Below, piece by piece: positions 58,401 through 64,000 of a stretch of 64,000 bases of DNA. Numbering within the stretch: position 1 is the first letter of the stretch; every line of letters begins with the position of its first letter. A program made the position numbers and the translations under genes. This DNA comes from Sphaerosporella brunnea (Eukaryota; Ascomycota; Pezizomycetes; Pezizales; Pyronemataceae). The notes below the pieces were generated by a model, which was given only the letters and a program-made list of their open reading frames with translations, was not told where the DNA came from and made no database searches. The stretch lies in the NCBI GenBank assembly GCA_008704415.1, contig VXIS01000167.1:36766-100765 (forward strand), given 5' to 3'.

Positions 58401-60065
58401 CGTTTTTAAGGTTGAAGAAGACACGACTCAAGCAGCAGCCGCATTACTAGATAAGAACCTCCATGACTATTTTAACATGACCGGCTCTCCCGAAGAATTG
58501 GCTCTTGCCCGCAAGGATCACAACCCACCTCCCCCGACGCATGCCCTGGTCATTGACGGTGATGCTTTGAAACTTGTGCTCGAGGAGGAACTCAAGATGA
58601 AGTTCCTACTTCTCTGCAAGCAATGCAAGGCTGTTCTCTGTTGTCGTGTTAGTCCCAGTCAAAAGGCGGCAGTCTGCCAGATGGTCAAGAAGGGTTTGGA
58701 CGTCATGACACTATCTATTGGTGATGGTGCCAACGATGTCGCTATGATTCAAGAAGCCGATGTTGGTGTTGGAATCGCAGGTGAAGAAGGCCGACAAGCA
58801 GTCATGTGCTCAGATTATGCTATTGGGCAATTCAGATTTCTGGGCAGGCTGGTGCTGGTTCATGGGCGATGGTCTTATCGCCGACTCGCAGAAATGACGG
58901 CAAATTTCTTTTACAAGGCGAGCTTTCCCCCATTATCTCAGAGGAATGAACTGACAGTCCGTAGAATATTGTCTGGACCATCTCGCTCTTCTGGTATCAG
59001 CTATTCAACAGCTTTGATGGCTCTTATCTTTTCGAGTACACATACATCCTTCTATACAACCTGGCATTCACCTCGTTGCCTGTCATTCTGATGGGCATCC
59101 TGGACCAAGACGTGGACGACAAGGTTTCTCTCGCTGTTCCGCAATTGTATCGCCGCGGCATTCTTCGGCTAGAGTGGACTCAGACCAAGTTTTGGATTTA
59201 TATGATCGACGGTATCTACCAATCAGTCATTTGCTTCTTTATGGCCTACCTTGTTTTCTACACGGGCACCTTTGTCAGTCCCACCGGACGTGACCTCGGT
59301 GGCCGAGAGCAAATGGGCGTCTTTGTCGCATGTTCTGCCATTGTCGTCGTCAACACATATGTCCTCATCAATCAATTTCGCTGGGATTGGCTCTTTATTC
59401 TGATCATCACCATCAGCACCTTGCTCGTCTTCCTGTGGACCGCAATCTACTCGCAGTTCGAATCAGTCGGATCATTCTATAACGCAGCCGGACAAGTTTT
59501 TGGTGCATTGTCGTTCTGGTGCACAACATTGCTTACCGTTACAATCTGCTTGCTTCCTAGGATGTCTAGCAAGATAGTCCAGAAACTTTTCTTCCCGAGG
59601 GACGTTGACATTATCCGGGAGCAGGTGCGACAAGGAAAATTCGACTATCTCTACAACCCGTCCGCAGGTGCATCTTCGGTCGCGTCTTCGACGAGTTCCG
59701 ACTCTGTCAAGCCATCCAAGCCGCGATTCGATCAAGACGACGAACTGCGACCGATATACCCGCCAAGCGTTGCCCCCACCGCTACCACATCGGGAAAACG
59801 AGGTAGTGGAAACGGCAGCGATGGCACCGACGGGTCCGTGTTCCAAGCTGGGGGCACGTTCACACCACGGCGGTTCTCGCTCGAAAGACATCGACCAAGC
59901 ATGGACAGAGCAAGACCGAGCTTCGATAGGTTACGCACGTCGATGGATCGCACACGGGCGAGCTTTGAAGCGACAAATGACTTCACGTCAGCTGCCATGT
60001 TGGCTAGGATGGAAAGCTGTCACTCAGGGCCAAAACGAACATCTGTTTCCTTCGAACCACGATAG
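55422..60065 (+). CDS. DNF1: P4-type phospholipid flippase Dnf1
   Basis: Four exons: 55422..55844, 55895..56995, 57043..58917 and 58965..60065 (1499 aa). The N-terminal region leads into the P4 signature NKIRTAKYTPLIFVPKNLW and IFPIFGATNPELGSVPL. The actuator domain has the P4 motif DGET (E391) in LDGETNLK. The phosphorylated Asp is D623 in SDKTGTLTQN, and the hinge has GDGANDVAMIQEADVGVGIA. The last exon carries the remaining membrane segments and a Ser/Arg-rich tail. Dnf1-type flippases move phosphatidylcholine and phosphatidylethanolamine (and lyso forms) to the cytosolic leaflet at the plasma membrane and endosomes, with a Cdc50/Lem3 partner. Resemblance is to Dnf1/2 and not Drs2. Introns 1 and 2 are normal (50 and 47 bp); the third starts with GC. 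Length agrees with Dnf1. Confidence 0.95.
58918..58964 (+). other. GC-AG intron in DNF1
   Basis: The protein must join NFFYK to NIVWTISLFWYQLF, which places the donor immediately after AAG at 58917. The intron then begins GCGAGC instead of GT and ends CCGTAG, with branch sequence AACTGAC 17 bases before the end. Length is 47 bp. No GT lies nearby that would keep the frame. GC donors occur in about one per cent of fungal introns and usually have a strong exon-side AG, as here (AAG). Confidence 0.85.
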
Positions 60066-60827
60066 TACAGTTGGCCTTGCTATGAGAAGGCTTCGCGGAC
60101 GATTGAGAGTTAAATGAGAGGGTAGAAGATGGAAGTGTATATGCATAATAGAACAGCTTTGTGGACACGAATAGAGATGATATCGGGAGTGGCATGGGTT
60201 TGCATTTGACAGCATTCGACTTGTCTTTTTTTCCTTGTTCAGCGGGCGTTTTGGGTATTTCTCTCTTTTCCTTTTCCTTTCTTTATCTTCGTCTACATGG
60301 ATGGGGTTGGTCATTTGTATTTTTCTTCATTTCCTGTTACCAATGGCACAGCTTTTTTTCTTCCGTTTTGTTCTTTCTTTGGCGGATGGGGGTGGGAACG
60401 GGGGCTGTGGACTTATTCAGGCCGCTCTTCAAAACCAAAATTTGATTCTTTTCGGGATTTTTCTGTTATTACTCTTCTTGGTGGTGGTTGCATGCGTCGA
60501 TCTACCGTTTTTATTTTTATTTTTGCCTTTCTTTCCGATTGTGAGCTACTTACTGGCTGGTAGCCTTTGCGGATTTTTTTTTTTCTGTGATCTCTGCGCG
60601 ATCTATCTCTGGATTACTTTTTTCGTTCTCTTACGTGGCTATAGATTACTGCTTTTGCTGCAAGTAGGGTTCTGAAGAAAAGTGTTGATGTCGCGGTTGC
60701 TCGACGTTATGCTACGCTGAATTATTACTATTATTCTTATCCTGGCAAAGTATGGAATTGAGGACATTTGCACATCCAAACTCAAACTCAACACCTACAT
60801 GGTGATATATCATGACTCACACAATCA
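60066..60827. other. T-rich convergent 3' region, DNF1 / SDR
   Basis: These 762 bp are strongly T-rich on the plus strand (TTTTC and TTTCTT runs from 60220 to 60660), like a fungal 3' untranslated region. Overlapping frames encode only Phe/Leu-rich low-complexity peptides and are not called. Confidence 0.5.
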
Positions 60828-61687
60828 CTACCACTCAATCCTCTCACCCTTCCAATCCCAGCAACACCCCCTATCCTCCTTCTTTAGCCGCATAACCACA
60901 TCCAGCAGCCTCTCCGCCGCAAACTCCGGCTTGAAAAGCTTCCCCTCCTTCTCCACGCTCCCCCAGAACTCTCGTGACAGCTGCGTCTTCACCGTGCCCG
61001 GGTGCAGCGCCACACACATAGCCCCATCGCCACATTTTTGCTGCTGTAAGTGCAGGTCAAACGTTTTGGTAATGCTATTCACGGCCGCCTTGCTGGCGCG
61101 GTACGAATACCAGCCGCCGCGCCGGTTATCGGAGATGCTGCCGAGGCGCGCCGAGACGTTGGCCCAGATGTTTATTCCTTCTTCTTCTCCTCCTCCTCCT
61201 TCTCCTTCACCCCGCTCTCCCTCTTGCCGGGGCAGGAACTGCGAGAAGTGCTTTAGCACCAGCAAGGGGCCGAGGACATTGGTGTGGAGGGTGTGCGTGA
61301 TGTTGGCTGTCGAGAGCTGCTGCGGCGAACGCTCCGGGTGCAGTACCCCCGCCGTCGAGAATATGTATTTTGCGTTTTGCCGCGGAAAGAGGGATCGGAT
61401 TTGGGTTGCGGCCGAGGAGAGTGTGGGTTCGTCTAGGTGCCCTTGTTAATGGTGAAGGCATGGGATGGGGTGAGGGGGGGGATATCGTTACCGGTAACGT
61501 CAACCCGCAGAACAGTGACACGCTCTTCCGGAACTGGCTGCGGGAGGTTTTCGAGGATTCTGGCTTTGACGCCCGCAAGATCGGTGCGTGCGGTTGCTAC
61601 GAGGGGCAGGGAGGTTTTGAGAAGGAGTTGACGAGAGAGCGCTAGCGAGAGCCCGCGTGAGGAGGGACAGACGATGTTGAATGCCAT
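60828..61687 (-). CDS. Short-chain dehydrogenase/reductase
   Basis: Two exons, 61687..61492 and 61432..60828, around a 59-bp intron (266 aa). The N-terminal nucleotide-binding segment is the variant PSSRGLSLALSRQLL in place of TGxxxGIG. Next come RVDVTDEPTL, the central NVLGPLLVL block and the active-site YSYRASK (Tyr-x3-Lys) with a Ser upstream in NVSARLGSI, then VALHPGTVKTQLSR, typical of classical SDRs related to the C-factor group. NAD(P)H-dependent oxidation or reduction of an unknown alcohol/ketone is expected. An unusual Gly/Glu-rich insertion (EGERGEGEGGGGEEEG) precedes the catalytic segment and may be a loop expansion from a GGA/GAG repeat in the DNA. Confidence 0.85.
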
Positions 61688-61789
61688 GTTTGTTGTGTTG
61701 TGTTTTCCTCACCTCGACCAACAACGTTCTGCGTTTTCATTATGTATTGCTCGCTGGAGGGTGATGACATCATGACTGCTCCGAATAGG

Positions 61790-61837
61790 ATTGTTTGTTT
61801 AATCATGATGTATTCGGCCGCTTGCGACCATGACATA
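61790..61837 (-). mobile_element. LINE 3'-end scrap, second copy
   Basis: On the minus strand, 27 bases identical to 21381-21407 (TATGTCATGGTCGCAAGCGG and the next 7 bases) are followed after a short unrelated stretch by AAACAAACAA, as in the first copy. It encodes the same terminal residues MSWSQAAE. Only this extreme 3' end is present, as expected from strong 5' truncation at insertion. Confidence 0.7.
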
Positions 61838-62397
61838 GATATACATGACAGACTACCCTTGGACCTCAAGGGTCCACAGACGGGCGTGTCTTAAGGAAGT
61901 AGATAGGAGAGAATAAAGGAGATTCGTATAGTAGACGCAAGGAAAGGAAGGAAATGGTGGTGATGGTGGTGGTGGAGTTTTTAAGCTTCTTTTGACAGCT
62001 GCAAGTTTTATAATGTAAGTGCCTAGAAAGTACGTACACAAATCTTGTTGTTACAATAATAAGGATATTCCTCTGCATGATGCATATGCATTCTAAATGT
62101 TACACGGCATGATATTGCTTTTTTTTATGGTGGGTGTGGGTGTGGGAAACGACCTGATACGTAGTCGGGGGGTTCTCTCGTGCCCATTCGCCTGGCGGGT
62201 CGCAGCCCACCAGGCTCTGGGACAAACCCTAGCCGTTAGAACACACAAAAATGACCCGACACTAGTCCCTGCGGCCGACAGTGAAGCCCCGTACCCGCGT
62301 GCACCCCCAATTCACCCACTCTCCACCCACCCCGCTCCCCCCTAACGACACCCACACCACGACACCCACACCACGCTGCGTTGCGCAAGCCCGCCCC

Positions 62398-62462
62398 CCA
62401 TCGCGACGCGAACCAGCTTCTCCACCGTGACGCGAACCAGTTTCTCCATCGTGACGCGAGTT
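62398..62462 (+). repeat. Three tandem ~25-bp units (GACGCGAACCAG)
   Basis: Three imperfect copies of a unit containing CGTGACGCGAACCAGYTTCT follow each other, the last one shortened. Non-coding. Confidence 0.7.
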
Positions 62463-62708
62463 GCTCAATAAGTCAATACCCCTAAGTCAACACTCCTAAA
62501 TTTTTTCGCAGAGTAACGTGGAACGCAGAACCCGCGCAAGTGCAGCTGTCCAGAACCCGCAACGCCCCTACCACAGGACCCACGCTTGAAAACATCTGAG
62601 GTTGAAAAACGTGCTTGCTTGCGAGCTGTTTTTCTTAAGTCTCCCCAGCGCGGGCTTGCCTGCCGGTCAGACCCTCAATTGGAGTGTTTTCTGGGGGCCG
62701 TCAGCTAC

Positions 62709-63330
62709 AAAAATTTGTCAGGTAAGGAAACAGCCCACGCCCCCAACAAAGAGTAGTGCTGCCATCCCATGTTTGGCCGCTGCTTAATGTTGGTGGAGCA
62801 AAATACAGGGGGAAATGCTGCCAAATTTTTTTCAACTGCTAATTCGTGACGTAGCACTTGCTCGAAGATCGTCAGAACTTCCCAGGACCCGCCAGGACTG
62901 CCCAAGAGATATCAGAACCCCCAGAGATCTTTGTCAGGTAAGGAAACCTCCCACCCCCAACAAAGAGTAGTGCTGCCATCTGGTGTTTGGCCGCTGCTTG
63001 ATGTTGGTGGAGCAAAATACAGGGGGAAATGCTGCCAAATTTTGTTCAATGGCTAACGCGTAAAGTAGCACTTGCTTAAGGCTCCGCAGGACTGCCCAGG
63101 ACCCACCAGGACTACCTAGGACCCACCAGGACTGCCCAGGACCCCGTCAGGAGTACCTCAGAGATATCAAAACTCCCGGAGATCTTTGTCAGGTAAGGAA
63201 ACCGTTCGACCCCAATAAAGAGTAGTGCTGCCATCCGTTGGCCGCTGCTTGATGTTGGTGGAGCAAAATACAGCGGGAAATGCTGCCAAATTTTGTTCAA
63301 TGGCTAACCCGTAAGGGAGCAGATAAACCA
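62709..63330 (+). repeat. Triplicated ~216-255 bp tandem repeat
   Basis: Three copies begin near 62709, 62925 and 63180. Each starts TTTGTCAGGTAAGGAAAC and contains AAAGAGTAGTGCTGCCATC, TTGGCCGCTGCTT, ATGTTGGTGGAGCAAAATAC and GGGAAATGCTGCCAAATTTT. The second unit is longer because of an internal CCAGGACTGCCCAGGACCC minirepeat array at about 63086-63150. Copies 2 and 3 are the most alike. The third copy loses similarity about 45 bp before the start codon of the next reading frame. Confidence 0.85.
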
Positions 63331-63360
63331 GACGGAAAATTGCATAACCAAGCTACTTAA

Positions 63361-64000
63361 ATGCTGCCAGCAGAACCCCACATAACGGAAGCCGCAGCCG
63401 CCGGGCCCGAGAGTGCATCCAGATCTGATGCTATTGCCATCCCATATGTATATAGAGCCGAGCATCCATCCAATCCAGACAACAACTTCGACACCCGGCA
63501 AGCACAGTTCCCTTCAGATGGAAAACGAGAGCAGCCCGGACACATACAGCCTCCCTTGCGCTTTCCGACAAAGCTCATTCCAGTGCCTGGCAGCAACAAG
63601 GTCAAGTGGGGGTTCTGCAATGCCAAGGAACGACAAAAATATGAGGAGAGGCAACGGGAACAACGCATGCAGCTACTGCAACCTCCACAAATACTGCAGC
63701 CAACACCGGAAAAAATCAAACAGACCAGGAAACGAAAGCCAAAGCAGCGGGCAGCAAAGAGAGTCAAAGTAAACAATACCATCGACAATACCACTGAGGA
63801 TGTGAGTGGCAATGCCATTGACGACACCACAGAAGATGTTGGTCTGCAACTCACCAATGAGGACTGTGAGCCAGATAATGCCAGAGGAAACAATTCAGTA
63901 AACACATTCAATAGCGGTGGCATACATGTGGACCGACTGCACCGTATGTTAAAGTCCGGTTTTAAAGGCGAAGCCCGTGCGGATATCATTGAAAAGGCAA
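63361..64000 (+). CDS. Unrecognised protein, N-terminal part, runs off window
   Basis: From the ATG at 63361 (TACTTAAATGCTGCC) a frame stays open for 213 codons to the right edge, the longest unbroken frame there. It starts MLPAEPHITEAAAAGPES. Next comes the block PLRFPTKLIPVPGSNKVKWG followed by FCNAKERQKYEERQREQRMQ, then a basic stretch resembling a nuclear localisation signal (RKRKPKQRAAKRVK) and two repeats of the type NTTEDV / DTTEDV. The end is HVDRLHRMLKSGFKGEARAD. I do not recognise it. The charged, basic-then-acidic character suggests a nuclear or DNA-associated protein, possibly from a repeat family, since tandem repeats lie directly upstream. The minus strand is also open over this stretch (63357-63989), so coding is likely but not certain. 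Confidence 0.5.
   Translation, partial: MLPAEPHITEAAAAGPESASRSDAIAIPYVYRAEHPSNPDNNFDTRQAQFPSDGKREQPGHIQPPLRFPTKLIPVPGSNKVKWGFCNAKERQKYEERQREQRMQLLQPPQILQPTPEKIKQTRKRKPKQRAAKRVKVNNTIDNTTEDVSGNAIDDTTEDVGLQLTNEDCEPDNARGNNSVNTFNSGGIHVDRLHRMLKSGFKGEARADIIEKA

Larger units (their letters stand above)
61688..62708. other. Upstream region of the SDR gene with LINE scrap
   Basis: About 1 kb without supported gene. It contains the LINE 3' scrap at 61790-61837 and two small tandem repeats near 62343-62372 (CGACACCCACACCA twice) and 62398-62462. Confidence 0.45.

Noticed and set aside
60235..60675. 146-codon Phe/Leu-rich frame after DNF1
   Set aside because: Translation of a T-rich 3' region; overlapping frames give similar low-complexity peptides.
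63357..63989. 210-codon minus-strand frame at the right edge
   Set aside because: Taken as the shadow of the plus-strand frame from 63361, whose translation has charged blocks and a basic cluster. The minus translation is Ser/Cys/Leu-rich without a domain.

Overview
This window is nuclear DNA of a filamentous ascomycete (Pezizomycotina). Protein-coding genes lie on both strands and are interrupted by short introns, almost all 45-85 bp, with GT..AG ends and a CTAAC/CTGAC-like branch site 10-20 bases before the acceptor. Several genes are typical of moulds: the tetraspanin PLS1, fungal complex I (24 kDa subunit), the chitin synthase helpers CHS4 and CHS5, a GPI-anchored cell-wall protein and glyoxylate-cycle malate synthase. 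I cannot place it to genus. No rRNA gene, tRNA gene, CRISPR array or bacterial-type operon was found.

Layout, left to right. At 0-5 kb are the 5' end of TRM2 (tRNA uracil-5 methyltransferase, cut by the window edge), mitoribosomal uS5m and the mitochondrial fission adaptor MDV1. At 7-14 kb are an unrecognised acidic protein, a mitochondrial acyl-CoA dehydrogenase, the 24 kDa Fe-S subunit of complex I and a broken transposase-like remnant. At 14-19.3 kb are an LCB3-type sphingoid-base-phosphate phosphatase, CHS5 (exomer) and ribosomal protein eL14. At 19.3-24.5 kb is an accessory patch: an AT-rich stretch, an anonymous coding-like fragment and a broken LINE RNase H end. KIN17 and an F-box protein follow, then a decayed phosphopantothenoylcysteine decarboxylase pseudogene. 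At 25.6-29.4 kb is a large modular Thr/Ser-rich GPI protein. At 29.4-32.9 kb is a gene-free stretch with a dispersed repeat and a MITE-like element with TA target duplication. At 33-44.8 kb are PLS1, malate synthase, CBP4 (cytochrome bc1 assembly), CHS4/SKT5 with a C-terminal CaaX box, and the MADS-box factor MCM1. At 48-61.7 kb are a NIPA-type transporter, a VMA4 pseudogene fragment, the P4 flippase DNF1 (with one GC-AG intron) and a short-chain dehydrogenase. At 61.8-64 kb are a second LINE 3' scrap, a triplicated ~216-255 bp repeat and an unrecognised reading frame that runs off the right edge.

Two themes connect the genes. Several serve mitochondria (uS5m, MDV1, acyl-CoA dehydrogenase, NUO-24, CBP4). 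Several serve the cell surface and its membrane traffic: CHS5 exports class IV chitin synthase, CHS4 activates it, DNF1 flips plasma-membrane lipid, PLS1 acts in polarised infection-type growth, and the GPI protein sits in the wall. This is a mixed housekeeping segment, not a biosynthetic cluster; I see no clearly new multi-gene system. The unusual parts are the pseudogenes, the repeat families, the modular wall protein and the right-edge reading frame. Exon boundaries were chosen by hand from splice signals, reading-frame continuity and remembered family sequence; no alignment was run.
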